A DNA stretch of 64,000 nucleotides from positions 34,813,501 through 34,877,500 of the forward strand of contig CP114481.1 in the NCBI GenBank assembly GCA_027186245.1, read 5' to 3'. A program made the position numbers and the translations under genes. Of this stretch, positions 1 through 13,340 are shown one piece after another. Positions within the stretch are counted from its first letter, which is position 1. Every line of letters starts with the position of its first letter. The notes beneath the pieces are model-generated. The model was given only the letters and a program-made list of their open reading frames with translations, did not search any database and had not been told where the DNA came from. This DNA is from Coriaria nepalensis. Taxonomy: Eukaryota; Streptophyta; Magnoliopsida; Cucurbitales; Coriariaceae.

Positions 1-1
1 T

Positions 2-143
2 GAGTCATTTCAAGTCAATATCTTATTTCAAAGTAATTCGAACGAGCACTATTTTTGCACTACAAATGCAAGTTTTGTGCATAACTTGCACATGATCAAT
101 GCAAGGAAACTGTGCATTCGTTTAACCTTAAAATCATTTCAAT
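2..143 (+). repeat. Reference copy of the 'B' monomer subfamily
   Basis: This monomer differs from the A consensus by a linked set of changes: AATATC or GATATC for AATAAC, GTAATTCG for GCAAGTCG, GAGCAC for GAATTC (losing the EcoRI site and creating TTCGAA upstream), AAATGCAAG for AAACACAAG, CACATGATC for CAAATGATC, and AAACTG for AAAGTG. The same haplotype recurs throughout, for example near 1,880, 2,590, 5,000, 22,600, 29,700, 37,300, 45,100, 54,350 and 62,430. I counted roughly 60-70 full or partial B types. It usually appears as a single monomer inside a longer run of A types, so it acts as a phase marker for the higher-order repeats. Confidence 0.9.
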
Positions 144-2415
144 GAGTCATTTCAAGTCAATAACTTATTTCAAAGCAAGTCGAACGAATTCTATTTTTGA
201 ACTACAAACACAAGTTTTGTGCATAACTTGCAAATGATCAATGCAAGGAAAGTGTGCATTCGTTTAACCTTAAAATCATTTCAATGAGTCATTTCAAGTC
301 AATAACTTATTTCAAAGCAAGTCGAACGAATTCTATTTCGGCACTACAACCAGAAGTTTTCTGCATAACTTGCAAATGATCAATGCAAGGAAAGTGTGTA
401 TTCGTTTAACATTTAAATCATTTCAATGAGTCATTTCAAGTCAATAACTTATTTCAATGCAAGTCGAACGAATTCTATTTTTGCACTACAAACAGAAGTT
501 TTTTGCATAACTTACAAATGATCAATGCAAGGAAAGTGTGCATTCGTTTAACCTTTAAATCATTTCAATGAGTCATTTCAAGTCAATAACTTATTTCAAA
601 GCAAGTCGAACGAATTCTATTTTTGCACTACAAACACAAGTTTTGTGCATAACTTGCAAATGATCAATGCAAGGCGAGTGTGCATTCGTTTAACCTTTAA
701 ATCATTTCAGAGAGTCATTGCAAGTCAATAACTTATTTAAAAGCATGTCGAACGAATTCTTTTTTTTCACTACGAACACAAGTTTTGTGCGTAACTTGCA
801 AATGATCAATGCAAGGAAAGTGTGCATTCGTTTAACCTTTAAATCATTTCAATGAGTCATTTCAAGTCAATGACTTATTTCAAAGCAAGTCGAACGAATT
901 CTATTTTTGCACTACAAACAGAAGTTTTGTGCATAACTTGCAAATGATCAATGCAAGGAAAGTGTGCATTCGTTTAACCTTAAAATCATTTCAATGAGTC
1001 ATTTCCAGTGAATAACTTATTTCAAAGCAAGTCGAAACAATTCTATTTTTGCACTACAAATGCAAGTTTTGGGCATAACTTGCAAATGATCAATGCAAGG
1101 AAAGTGTGCATTCGTTTAACCTTAAAATCATTTCAATGAGTCATTTCCAGTCAATAACTTATTTCAAAGCAAGTCGAAAGAATTCTATTTTTGCACTACA
1201 AATGCAAGTTTTGGGCATAACTTGCAAATGATCAATGCAAGGAAAGTGTGCATTCGTTTAACCTTAAAATCATTTCAATGAGTCATTTCAAGTAAATAAC
1301 TTATTTCGAAGCAAGTCGAACGAATTCTATTTTTGCACTACAAACAGAAGTTTTTTTCATAACTTGCAAATGATCAGTGCAAGGAAAGTGTGCATTCGTT
1401 TAACCTTTAAATCATTTCAATGAGTCATTTCAAGTCAACAACTTATTTCAAAGCAAGTCGAACGAATTCTATTTTTGCACTACAAACACAAGTTTTGTGC
1501 ATAACTTGCAAATGCTCAATGCAAGGAAAGTGTGCATTCGTTTAACCTTAAAATCATTTCAATGAGTCATTTTAAGTCGATATGTTATTTCAAAGTAAGT
1601 CGAACGAGCACTATTTTTGCACTACAAATGCAAGTTTTGTGCATAACTTGCACATTATTAATGCAAGGAAACTGTGCATTCGTTTAACCTTAAAATCATT
1701 TCAATGAGTCATTTCAAGTCAATAATTTATTTCAAAGCAAGTCGAACGAATTCCATTTTTGCACTACAAACACAAGTTTTGTGCATAACTTGCAAATGAT
1801 CAATGCAAGGAAAGTGTGCATTCGTTTAACCTTAAAATCATTTCAATGTGTCTTTTCAAGTCGATATCTTATTTCAAAGTAATTCGAACGAGCACTATTT
1901 TTGCACTACAAATGCAAGTTTTGTGCATAACTTGCACATGATCAATGCAAGGAAACTGTGCTTTCGTTTAACCTTAAAATCATTTCAATGTGTCTTTTCA
2001 AGTCAATGACTTATTTCAAAGCAAGTCGAAAGAATTCTATTTTTTCACTACAAATGCAAGTTTTGGGCATAACTTGCAAATGACCAATGCAAGGAAAGTG
2101 TGCGTTCGTTTAACCTTTAAATCATTTCAATGAGTCATTTCAAGTCGATATCTTATTTCAAAGCAAGTCGAATGAATTCTATTTTTGCACTATAACCACA
2201 AGTTTTGTGCATAACTTGCAAATGATCAATGCAAGGAAAGTGTGCATTCGTTTAGCCTTAAAATCATTTCAGAGAGTCATTTCCAGTCAATAACTTATTT
2301 CAAAGCAAGTCGAGCGAATTCTATTTTTGCACTACAAACACAAGTTTTGTGCATAACTTGCAAGTGATCAATGCAAGGAAAGTGTGCATTCATTTAACCT
2401 TAAAATCATTTCAAT

Positions 2416-2556
2416 GTGTCATTTCAAGTCGATATCTTATTTCAAAGCGAGTCGAACGATTCTATTTTTGCACAACAAACCGAAGTTTTGTGCATAACTT
2501 GCAAATGATCAATGCAAGGAAAGTGTGCATTCGTTTAACATTGAAATCATTTCAAT
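2416..2556 (+). repeat. 141-bp monomer with single-base deletion (frame-restoring)
   Basis: GTCGAACGAATTC is shortened to GTCGAACGATTC, which deletes one base, destroys the EcoRI site and makes the monomer 141 bp, a multiple of three. The same deletion with the same ACAACAAACCGAAG context occurs at 37,126-37,266 and 40,391-40,531, so the three copies share descent. Because 142 is not divisible by three, an open frame normally meets a stop within one or two monomers. The 141-bp copies keep frame, which explains the longest open frames nearby (80 codons at 2,349-2,591; 69 codons at 37,059-37,268 and 40,324-40,533). I do not regard these as genes. Confidence 0.85.
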
Positions 2557-4119
2557 GTGTCATTTCAAGTCAATATCTTATTTCAAAGTAATTCGAACGA
2601 GCACTATTTTTGCACTACAAATGCAAGTTTTGTGCATAACTTGCACATGATCAATGCAAGGAAACTGTGCATTCGTTTAACCTTAAAATCATTTCAATGA
2701 GTCATTTCAAGTCAATAACTTATTTCAAAGCAAGTGGAACGAATTCTATTTTTGCACTACAAACACAAGTTTTGTGCATCACTTGCAAATGATCAATGCA
2801 AGGAAAGTGTGCATTCGTTTAACCTTAAAATCATTTCAATGAGTCATTTCCAGTCAATAACTTATTTCAAAGTAAGTCGAAAGAATTCTATTGTTGCACT
2901 ACAAATGCAAGTTTGTGGCATAACTTGCAAATGATCAATGCAAGGAAAGTGTGCATTCGTTTAACATTAAAATCATTTCAATGAGTCATTTCAAGTCAAT
3001 AACTTATTTCAAAGCAAGTCGAACGAATTCTATTTTTGCACTACAAACACAAGCTTTGTGCATAACTTGAAAGTGACCAATGCAAGGAAAGTGTGCATTC
3101 ATTTAACCTTAAAATCATTTTAATGTGTCATTTCAAGTTGATATCTTATTTCAAAGCAAGTCGAACGAATTCTATTTTTGCACAACAAACAGAAGTTTTG
3201 TGCATAACTTGCAAATGATCAATGCAAGGAATGTGTGCATTCGTTTAACCCTAAAATCATTTCAATGAGTCATTTCAAGTCAATATCTTATTTCAAAGTA
3301 ATTCGAACGAGCACTATTTTTGCACTACAAATGCAAGTGTTGTGCATAACTTGCACATTATTAATGCAAGGAAACTGTGCATTGGTTTAACCTTAAAATC
3401 ATTTCAATGTGTCATTCCAAGTCAATAACTTATTTCAAAGCAAGTCGAACGAATTCTATTTTTGCACTACAAACACAAGTTTTGTGCATAACTTGCACAT
3501 GATCAATGCAAGGAAAGTGTGCATTCGTTTAACCTTAAAATCATTTCAATGAGTCATTTCTAGTCAATAACTTATTTCAAAGCAAGTCGAACGAATTCTA
3601 TTTTTGCACTATAAACACAAGTTTTGTGCATAACTTGCAAATGATCAATGTAAGGAAAGTGTGCATTCGTTTAACCTTTAAATCATTTCAATGAGTCATT
3701 TCAAGTCAATAACTTATTTCGAAGCAAGTCGAACGAATTCTATTTTTGCACTACAAACACAAGTTTTTTTCATAACTTGCAAATGATCAATGCAAGGAAA
3801 GTGTGCATTCGTTTAACCTTTAAATCATTTCAATGAGTCATTTCAAGTCAATAACTTATTTCAAAGCAAGTCGAACGAATTCTATTTTTGCACTACAAAC
3901 ACAAGTTTTGTGCATAACTTGGAAATGATCAATGCATGGAAAGTGTGCATTCGTTTAACCTTAAAATCATTTCAATAAGTCATTTCCAGTCAATAACTTA
4001 TTTCAAAGCAAGTCGAAAGAATTCTATTGTTGCACTACAAACACAAGTTTTTTTCATAACTTGCAAATGATCAATGCAAGGAAAGTGTGCGTTCGTTTAA
4101 CCTTAAAATCATTTCAATG

Positions 4120-4690
4120 AGTCATTTCCAGTCAATAACTTATTTCAAAGGAAGTCGAACGAATTCTATTTTTGCACTACAAACACAAGTTTTGTGCATA
4201 ACTTGCAAATGATCAATGCGGGGAATGTATGCATTCGTTTAACCTTTAAATCATTTCAGAGAGTCATTACAAGTCAATAACTTATTTCAAAGCAAGTCGA
4301 ACGAATTCTATTTTTGCACTACAAACACAAGTTTTGTGCATAACTTGCAAATGATAAATGCAAGGAAAGTGTGCATTCGTTTAACCTTAAAATCATTTCA
4401 ATGAGTCATTTCCAGTCAATAACTTATTTCAAAGCAAGTCGAACGAATTCTATATTTGCACTACAAACACAAGTTTTGTGCATAACTTGCAAATGATCAA
4501 TGCGAGGAATGTGTGCATTCGTTTAACCTTTAAATCATTTCAGAGAGTCATTACAAGTCAATAACTTATTTCAAAGCAAGTCGAACGAATTCTATTTTTG
4601 CACTACAAACACAAGTTTTGTGCATAACTTGCAAATGATCAATGCAAGGAAAGTGTGCATTCGTTTAACCTTAAAATCAATTCAATGAGT
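4120..4690 (+). repeat. Dimeric HOR, 284-bp unit, two copies
   Basis: Two monomer types alternate. One has CATTTCCAGTC at its start and the rare G-rich GCGAGGAATGTGTG (GCGGGGAATGTATG in the first copy). The other begins GAGAGTCATTACAAG. The GAGTCATTAC starts at 4,261 and 4,545 are exactly 284 bp apart. The same dimer, in single copy, is embedded in later blocks near 45,790-46,060, 55,020-55,290, 57,860-58,130 and 59,700-59,970, so it was carried into larger HORs. Confidence 0.75.
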
Positions 4691-4984
4691 CATTTCAAGT
4701 GAATAACTTATTTCAAAGCAAGTCGAACGAATTCTATTTTTGCACTACAAACACAAGTTTTGTTCATAACTTGCAAATGATCAATGCGAGGAATGTGTGC
4801 ATTCGTTTAACCTTAAAATGATTTCAATGTGTCATTTCAAGTCAATAACTTATTTCAAAGCAAGTCGAACGAATTCTATTTTTGCACTACAAACACAAGT
4901 TTTGTGCATAACTTGCAAATGATCAATGTAAGGAAAGTGTGCATTCGTTTAACCTTAAAATCATTTCAATGAGTCATTTCAAGT

Positions 4985-7900
4985 CAATATCTTATTTCAA
5001 AGTAATTCGAACGAGCACTATTTTTGCACTACAAATGCAAGTTTTGTGCATAACTTGCACATGATCAATGCAAGGAAACTGTGCATTCGTTTAACCTTTA
5101 AATCATTTCAGAGAGTCATTACAAGTCAATAACTTATTTCAAAGCAAGTCGAACGAATTCTATATTTGCACTACAAACACAAGTTTTGTGCATAACTTGG
5201 AAATGATCAATGCAAGGAAAGTGTGAATTCGTTTAACCTTAAAATCAATTCAATGAGTCATTTCAAGTCAATAACTTATTTCAAAGCAAGTCGAACGAAT
5301 TCTATTTTTGCACTACAAACAGAAGTTTTGTGCATAACTTGCAAATGATCAATGCAAGGAAAGTGTGCAGTCGTTTAACTTAAAATCAGTTCAATGAGTC
5401 ATTTCAAGTCAATAATTTATTTCAAAGCAAGTCGAACGAATTCAATTTTTGCACTACAAACACAAGTTTTGTGCATAACTTGCAAGTGATCAATGCAAGG
5501 AAAGTGTGCATTCATTTAACCTTAAAATCATTTCACTGTGTCATTTCAAGTCGATATCTTATTTCAAAGCAAGTCGAACGAATTCTATTTTTGCACAACA
5601 AACAGAAGTTTTGTGCATAACTTGCAAATGATCAATGCAAGGAATGTGTGCATTCGTTTAACCTTAAAATCATTTCAATGAGTCATTTCAAGTCAATATC
5701 TTATTTCAAAGTAATTCGAACGAGCACTATTTTTGCACTACAAATGCAAGTTTTGTGCATAACTTGCAAATGATCAATGCAAGGAAAGTGTGCATTCGTT
5801 TAACCTTAAAATCATTTCAATGAGTCATTTCCAGTCAATAACTTATTTCAAAGCATGTCGAAAGAATTCTATTTTTGCACTACAAACAGAAGTTTCCTGC
5901 ATAACTTGCAAATGATCAATGCAAGGAAAGTGTGCATTTGTTTAACCTTAAAATCATTTCAATGAGTCATTTCAAGTCAATAACTTATTTCAAAGCAAGT
6001 CGAACGAATTCTATTTTTGCACTACAAACACAAGTTTTGTGCATAACTTGCAAATGATCAATGCAAGAAAAGTGTGCATTCGTTTAACCTTTAAATCATT
6101 TCAATGAGTCATTTCAAGTCAATAACTTATTTCAAAGCAAGTCGAACGAATTCTATTTTTGCACTACAAACAGAAGTTTTTTTCATAACTTGCAAATGAT
6201 CAATGCAAGGAAAGTGTGCATTCGTTTAACCTTTAAATCATTTCAATGAGTCATTTCAAGTCAATAACTTATTTCAAAGCAAGTCGAACGAATTCTATTT
6301 TTGCACTGCAAACACAAGTTTTGTGCATAACTTGCAAATGATCAATGCAAGGAAACTGTGCATTCGTTTAACCTTAAAACCATTTCAATAAGTCATTTCC
6401 AGTCAATAACTTATTTCAAAGCAAGTCGAAAGAATTCTATTGTTGCACTACAAATGAGAGTTTTGGGCATAACTTGCAAATGATCAATGCAAGGAGAGTG
6501 TGCATTCGTTTAACCTTTAAATCATTTCAGAGAGTCATTACAAGTCAATATGTTATTTCAAAGTAATTCGAACGAGCACTATTTTTGCACTACAAATGCA
6601 AGTTTTGTGCATAACTTGCACATGATCAATGCAAGGAAACTGTGCATTCGTTTAACCTTTAAATCATTTCAGAGAGTCATTACAAGTCAATAACTTATTT
6701 CAAAGCAAGTCGAACGAATTCTATTTTTGCACTACAAACACAAGTTTTGTGCATAACTTGGAAATGATCAATGCAAGGAAAGTGTGAATTCGTTTAACCT
6801 TAAAATCAATTCAATGAGTCATTTCAAGTCAATAACTTATTTCAAAGCAAGTCGAACGAATTCTATTTTTGCACTACAAACAGAAGTTTTGTGCATAACT
6901 TGCAAATGATCAATGCAAGGAAAGTGTGCAGTCGTTTAACTTAAAATCAGTTCAATGAGTCATTTCAAGTCAATAATTTATTTCAAAGCAAGTCGAACGA
7001 ATTCAATTTTTGCACTACAAACACAAGTTTTGTGCATAACTTGCAAGTGATCAATGCAAGGAAAGTGTGCATTCATTTAACCTTAAAATCATTTCACTGT
7101 GTCATTTCAAGTCGATATCTTATTTCAAAGCAAGTCGAACGAATTCTATTTTTGCACAACAAACAGAAGTTTTGTGCATAACTTGCAAATGATCAATGCA
7201 AGGAATGTGTGCATTCGTTTAACCTTAAAATCATTTCAATGAGTCATTTCAAGTCAATATCTTATTTCAAAGTAATTCGAACGAGCACTATTTTTGCACT
7301 ACAAATGCAAGTTTTGTGCATAACTTGCAAATGATCAATGCAAGGAAAGTGTGCATTCGTTTTACCTTAAAATCATTTCAATGAGTCATTTCCAGTCAAT
7401 AACTTATTTCAAAGCATGTCGAAAGAATTCTATTTTTGCACTACAAACAGAAGTTTTCTGCATAACTTGCAAATGATCAATGCAAGGAAAGTGTGCATTT
7501 GTTTAACCTTAAAATCATTTCAATGAGTCATTTCAAGTCAATAACTTATTTCAAAGCAAGTCGAACGAATTCTATTTTTGCACTACAAACACAAGTTTTG
7601 TGCATAACTTGCAAATGATCAATGCAAGGAAAGTGTGCATTCGTTTAACCTTTAAATCATTTCAATGAGTCATTTCAAGTCAATAACTTATTTCAAAGCA
7701 AGTCGAACGAATTCTATTTTTGCACTACAAACAGAAGTTTTTTTCATAACTTGCAAATGATCAATGCAAGGAAAGTGTGCATTCGTTTAACCTTTAAATC
7801 ATTTCAATGAGTCATTTCAAGTCAATAACTTATTTCAAAGCAAGTCGAACGAATTCTATTTTTGCACTGCAAACCCAAGTTTTGTGCATAACTTGCAAAT

Positions 7901-9665
7901 GATCAATGCAAGGAAACTGTGCATTCGTTTAACCTTAAAACCATTTCAATAAGTCATTTCCAGTCAATAACTTATTTCAAAGCAAGTCGAAAGAATTCTA
8001 TTGTTGCACTACAAATGAGAGTTTTGGGCATAACTTGCAAATGATCAATGCAAGGAGAGTGTGCATTCGTTTAACCTTTAAATCATTTCAGAGAGTCATT
8101 ACAAGTCAATAACTTATTTCCAAGCAAGTCGAACGAATTCTATTTTTGCACTACAAACACAAGTTTTGTGCATAACTTGCAAATGATCAATGCAAGGAAA
8201 GTGTGCATTCGTTTAACCTTAAAATCATTTCATGTGTCATTTTAAGTCAATAACTTATTTCAAAGCAAGTCGAACGAATTCTATTTTTGCACTACAAACA
8301 CAAGTTTTGTGCATAACTTGGAAATGATCAATGCAAGGAAAGTGTGAATTCGTTTAACCTTAAAATCAATTCAATGAGTCATTTCAAGTCAATAACTTAT
8401 TTCAAAGCAAGTCGAACGAATTCTATTTTTGCACTACAAACAGAAGTTTTGTGCATAACTTGCAAATGATCAATGCAAGGAAAGTGTGCAGTCGTTTAAC
8501 TTAAAATCAGTTCAATGAGTCATTTCAAGTCAATAATTTATTTCAAAGCAAGTCGAACGAATTCAATTTTTGCACTACAAACACAAGTTTTGTGCATAAC
8601 TTGCAAGTGATCAATGCAAGGAAAGTGTGCATTCATTTAACCTTAAAATCATTTCACTGTGTCATTTCAAGTCGATATCTTATTTCAAAGCAAGTCGAAC
8701 GAATTCTATTTTTGCACAACAAACAGAAGTTTTGTGCATAACTTGCAAATGATCAATGCAAGGAATGTGTGCATTCGTTTAACCTTAAAATCATTTCAAT
8801 GAGTCATTTCAAGTCAATATCTTATTTCAAAGTAATTCGAACGAGCACTATTTTTGCACTACAAATGCAAGTTTTGTGCATAACTTGCAAATGATCAATG
8901 CAAGGAAAGTGTGCATTCGTTTAACTTTAAAATCATTTCAATGAGTCATTTCCAGTCAATAACTTATTTCAAAGCATGTCGAAAGAATTCTATTTTTGCA
9001 CTACAAACAGAAGTTTTCTGCATAACTTGCAAATGATCAATGCAAGGAAAGTGTGCATTTGTTTAACCTTAAAATCATTTCAATGAGTCATTTCAAGTCA
9101 ATAACTTATTTCAAAGCAAGTCGAACGAATTCTATTTTTGCACTACAAACACAAGTTTTGTGCATAACTTGCAAATGATCAATGCAAGGAAAGTTTGCAT
9201 TCGTTTAACCTTTAAATCATTTCAATGAGTCATTTCAAGTCAATAACTTATTTCAAAGCAAGTCGAACGAATTCTATTTTTGCACTACAAACAGAAGTTT
9301 TTTTCATAACTTGCAAATGATCAATGCAAGGAAAGTGTGCATTCGTTTAACCTTTAAATCATTTCAATGAGTCATTTCAAGTCAATAACTTATTTCAAAG
9401 CAAGTCGAACGAATTCTATTTTTGCACTGCAAACACAAGTTTTGTGCATAACTTGCAAATGATCAATGCAAGGAAAGTGTGCATTCGTTTAACCTTAAAA
9501 CCATTTCAATAAGTCATTTCCAGTCAATAACTTATTTCAAAGCAAGTCGAAAGAATTCTATTGTTGCTCTACAAATGAGAGTTTTGGGCATAACTTGCAA
9601 ATGATCAATGCAAGGAGAGTGTGCATTCGTTTAACCTTTAAATCATTTCAGAGAGTCATTACAAG
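4985..9665 (+). repeat. 11-mer HOR, 1,560-bp unit, three tandem copies
   Basis: Distinctive variants repeat in order at 1,560-1,561 bp: GTGTGAATTCG at 5,221, 6,782 and 8,342; GTGCAGTCGTTTAACTT near 5,365, 6,926 and 8,486; and AATGAGAGTTTTGGGC near 6,450, 8,010 and 9,570. Eleven monomers would be 1,562 bp, and small indels such as TTTCATGTGTC account for the difference. Unit edges are about 4,985, 6,545, 8,105 and 9,665. Copies two and three look nearly identical, with scattered single-base differences. Copy one ends with a B monomer where the later copies have an A type with ATTTCCAAGCAAG. A fourth, internally deleted copy follows. Confidence 0.9.
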
Positions 9666-12600
9666 TCAATAACTTATTTCCAAGCAAGTCGAACGAATTC
9701 TATTTTTGCACTACAAACACAAGTTTTGTGCATAACTTGCAAATGATCAATGCAAGGAAAGTGTGCATTCGTTTAACCTTAAAATCATTTCATGTGTCAT
9801 TTTAAGTCAATAACTTATTTCAAAGCAAGTCGAACGAATTCTATTTTTGCACTACAAACACAAGTTTTGTGCATAACTTGCAAGTGATCAATGCAAGGAA
9901 AGTGTGCATTCATTTAACCTTAAAATCATTTCACTGTGTCATTTCAAGTCGATATCTTAATTCAAAGCAATTGGAATGAATTCTATTTTTGCACAACAAA
10001 CAGAAGTTTTGTGCATAACTTGCAAATGATCAATGCAAGGAATGTGTGCATTCGTTTAACCTTAAAATCATTTCAATGAGTCATTTCAAGTCAATATCTT
10101 ATTTCAAAGTAATTCGAACGAGCACTATTTTTGCACTACAAATGCATGTTTTGTGCATAACTTGCACATGATCAATGCAAGGAAAGTGTGCATTCGTTTA
10201 ACCTTAAAATCATTTCAATAAGTCATTTCAAGTCAATAACTTATTTCAAAGCAAGTCGAAAGAATTCTATTGTTGCACTACAAATGCAAGTTTTGGGCAT
10301 AACTTGCAAATGATCAATGCAAGGAAAGTGTGCATTCGTTTAACATTTAAATCATTTCAGAGAGTCATTACAAGTCAATAACTTATTTCAAAGCAAGTCG
10401 AACGAATTCTATTTTTGCACTACAAACACAAGTTTGGTGCATAACTTGCAAATGATCAATGCAAGGAAAGTGTGCATTCGTTTAACCTTAAAATCAATTC
10501 AATGAGTCATTTCAAGTCAATAACTTATTTCAAAGCAAGTCGAACGAATTCTATTTTTGCACTACAAACACAAGTTTTGTGCATAACTTGCAAATGATCA
10601 ATGCAAGGAAAGTGTGCATTCGTTTAACCTTAAAATCATTTCAGAGAGTCATTACAAGTCAATAACTTATTTCAAAGCAAGTCGAACGAATTCTATTTTT
10701 GCACTACAAACACAAGTTTTGTGCATAACTTGCAAATGATCAATGCAAGGAAAGTGTGCATTCGTTTAACCTTAAAATCATTTCAATGAGTCATTTCAAG
10801 TCAATAACTTATTTCAAAGCAAGTCGAACGAATTCTATTTTTGCACTACAAACAGAAGTTTTTTGCATAACTTGCAAATGATCAATGCAAGGAAAGTGTG
10901 CATTCGTTTAACCTTAAAATCATTTCAATGAGTCATTTCAAGTCAATATCTTATTTCAAAGCAAGTCGAACGAATTCAATTTTTTTGCACTACAAACACA
11001 AGTTCTGTGCATAAGTGCAAATGATCATTGCAAGGAAAGTGTGCATTCGTTTAACCTTAAAATCGTTTCAATGAGTCATTTCAAGTCAATAACTTATTTC
11101 AAAGCAAGTCGAACGAATTCTATTTTTGCACTACAAACACAAGTTTTCTTCATAACTTGCAAATGATCAATGCAAGGAAAGTTTGCATTCGTTTAACCTT
11201 GAAATCATTTCAATGAGTCATTTCAAGTCAATATTTTATTTCAAAGTAATTCGAACGAGCACTATTTTTGCACAACAAATGCATGTTTTGTGCATAACTT
11301 GCACATGATCAATGCATGGAAACTGTGCATTCGTCTAACCTTAAAATCATTTCAATGTGTCTTTTCAAGTCAATAACTTATTTCAAAGCAAGTCGAAAGA
11401 ATTCTATTTTTGCACTACAAATGCAAGTTTTGGGCATAACTTGCAAATGATAAATGCAAGGAAAGTGTGCATTCGTTTAACCTTAAAATCATTTCAATGA
11501 GTCATTTCAAGTCAAGAACTTATTTCAAAGCAAGTCGAACGAATTCTATTTTTGCACTACAAACAGAAGTTTTTTGCATAACTTGCAAATGATCAATGCA
11601 AGGAAAGTGTGCATTCGTTTAACCTTAAAATCATTTCAATGAGTCATTTCAAGTCAATATCTTATTTCAAAGCAAGTCGAACGAATTCAATTTTTTTGCA
11701 CTACAAACACAAGTTCTGTGCATAAGTGCAAATGATCATTGCAAGGAAAGTGTGCATTCGTTTAACCTTAAAATCGTTTCAATGAGTCATTTCAAGTCAA
11801 TAACTTATTTCAAAGCAAGTCGAACGAATTCTATTTTTGCACTACAAACACAAGTTTTCTTCATAACTTGCAAATGATCAATGCAAGGAAAGTTTGCATT
11901 CGTTTAACCTTGAAATCATTTCAATGAGTCATTTCAAGTCAATATTTTATTTCAAAGTAATTCGAACGAGCACTATTTTTGCACAACAAATGCATGTTTT
12001 GTGCATAACTTGCACATGATCAATGCATGGAAACTGTGCATTCGTCTAACCTTAAAATCATTTCAATGTGTCTTTTCAAGTCAATAACTTATTTCAAAGC
12101 AAGTCGAAAGAATTCTATTTTTGCACTACAAATGCAAGTTTTGGGCATAACTCGCAAATGATCAATGCAAGGAAAGTGTGCATTCGTTTAACCTTAAAAT
12201 CATTTCAATGAGTCATTTCAAGTCAATAACTTATTTCAAAGCAAGTCGAACGAATTCTATTTTTGCACTACAAACAGAAGTTTTTTGCATAACTTGCAAA
12301 TGATCAATGCAAGGAAAGTGTGCATTCGTTTAACCTTAAAATCATTTCAATGAGTCATTTCAAGTCAATATCTTATTTCAAAGCAAGTCGAACGAATTCA
12401 ATTTTTTTGCACTAAAAACACAAGTTCTGTGCATAAGTGCAAATGATCATTGCAAGGAAAGTGTGCATTCGTTTAACCTTAAAATCGTTTCAATGAGTCA
12501 TTTCAAGTCAATAACTTATTTCAAAGCAAGTCGAACGAATTCTATTTTTGCACTACAAACAGAAGTTTTTTGCATAACTTGCAAATAATCAATGCAAGGA

Positions 12601-13340
12601 AAGTGTCCATTCGTTTAACCTTTAAATCATTTCAATGAGTCATTTCAAGTCAATAACTTATTTCAAAGCAAGTCGAACGAATTCTATTTCTGCACTACAA
12701 ACAGAAGTTTTGTGCATAACTTGCAAATGATCAATGCAAGGAAAGTGTGCATTCGTTTAACATAAAATCATTTCAATGAGTCATTTCAGGTCAATAATTT
12801 ATTTCAAAGCAAGTCGAACGAATTCAATTTTTGCACTACAAACACAAGTTTTGTGCATAACTTGCAAATGATCATTGCAAGGAAAGTGTGCATTCGTGTA
12901 ACCTTAAAATCAATTCAATGAGTCATTTCAAGTCAATAACTTATTTTAAAGCAAGTCGAACGAATTCTATTTTTGCACTACTGACAGAAGTTTTGTGCAT
13001 AACTTGCAAATGATCAATGCAAGGAAAGTGTGCATTCGTTTAACCTTAAAATCATTTCAATGAGTCATTTCCAGTCAATAACTTATTTCAAAGCATGTCG
13101 AGAGAATTCTATTTTTGCCCTACAAACAGAAGTTTTCTGCATAAGTTGCAAATGATCAATGCAAGGAAAGTGTGCATTCGTTTAACCTTTAAATCATTTC
13201 AATGAGTCATTTCAAGTCAATAACTTATTTCAAAGCAAGTCGAACGAATTCTATTTTTGCACTACAAACACAAGTTTTGTGCATAACTTGCAAATGATCA
13301 ATGCAAGGAAAGTGTGCATTCGTTTAACCTTTAAATCATT
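9060..13340 (+). repeat. 4.28-kb duplicated segment, copy 1
   Basis: This stretch matches 16,300-20,580 at a constant offset of 7,240 bp, about 51 monomers. Anchors: CATGTGTCATTTTAAG at 9,791 and 17,031, the TTTAACATTTAAATC monomer near 10,340 and 17,580, the TTTTTTGCAC insertion monomers at 10,981 and 18,221, and GTCGAGAGAATTC near 13,098 and 20,338. Only isolated substitutions separate the copies where I compared them. The first part (9,665 to about 10,800) is a fourth 1,560-bp HOR copy lacking about two monomers: the step to GCAAGTGATC at 9,881 is 1,277 bp instead of 1,560. Confidence 0.88.
10840..12480 (+). repeat. 5-mer HOR, 711-bp unit, about 2.3 copies
   Basis: The five-monomer order is: ACAGAAGTTTTTTGC; a +1 monomer with AATTTTTTTGCAC and CATAAGTGCAAATG; TTTTCTTCATAAC with GTTTGCATTCG; a B type with CACAACAAATGCATG and CGTCTAACC; and TGTCTTTTCAAG with AAAGAATTC and TTTTGGGC. 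The TTTTTTGCAC landmark sits at 10,981, 11,692 and 12,403, exactly 711 bp apart. The extra base over 710 comes from the second monomer, which is 143 bp. The third copy breaks off after its second monomer. Confidence 0.9.

Larger units (their letters stand above)
1..4120 (+). repeat. Mixed monomers without a clear short HOR; contains distant duplicates
   Basis: About 29 monomers of mixed A, B and intermediate types. No short multimer repeats cleanly here, but parts recur far away. Positions 1 to about 1,100 match about 22,573-23,670 at +22,572, sharing the rare ACCAGAAGTTTTCTGC monomer and a CTTTTTTTTCACTACGAAC monomer. About 1,300-1,720 (GATCAGTGC, AAGTCAACAAC, AATGCTCAATGC, CATTATTAATGC in order) recurs near 29,120, 32,820, 35,870 and 39,130. 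About 2,420-3,250 recurs near 40,390-41,370. No gene is present. Confidence 0.85.

Noticed and set aside
2349..2591. 80-codon open frame (also 69-codon frames at 37,059-37,268 and 40,324-40,533)
   Set aside because: The frame reads straight through satellite monomers from a GTG. It stays open only because a one-base deletion makes one monomer 141 bp, and its protein is the same monomer translated twice. There is no independent coding signal.
2734..2934. 66-codon open frame repeated at 37,444-37,644 and 40,851-41,051
   Set aside because: It opens at a GTG created by GTCGAAC to GTGGAAC and stays open because CATAAC, normally a TAA in this frame, is CATCAC. Recurrence reflects segmental duplication of the satellite, not selection on a protein.
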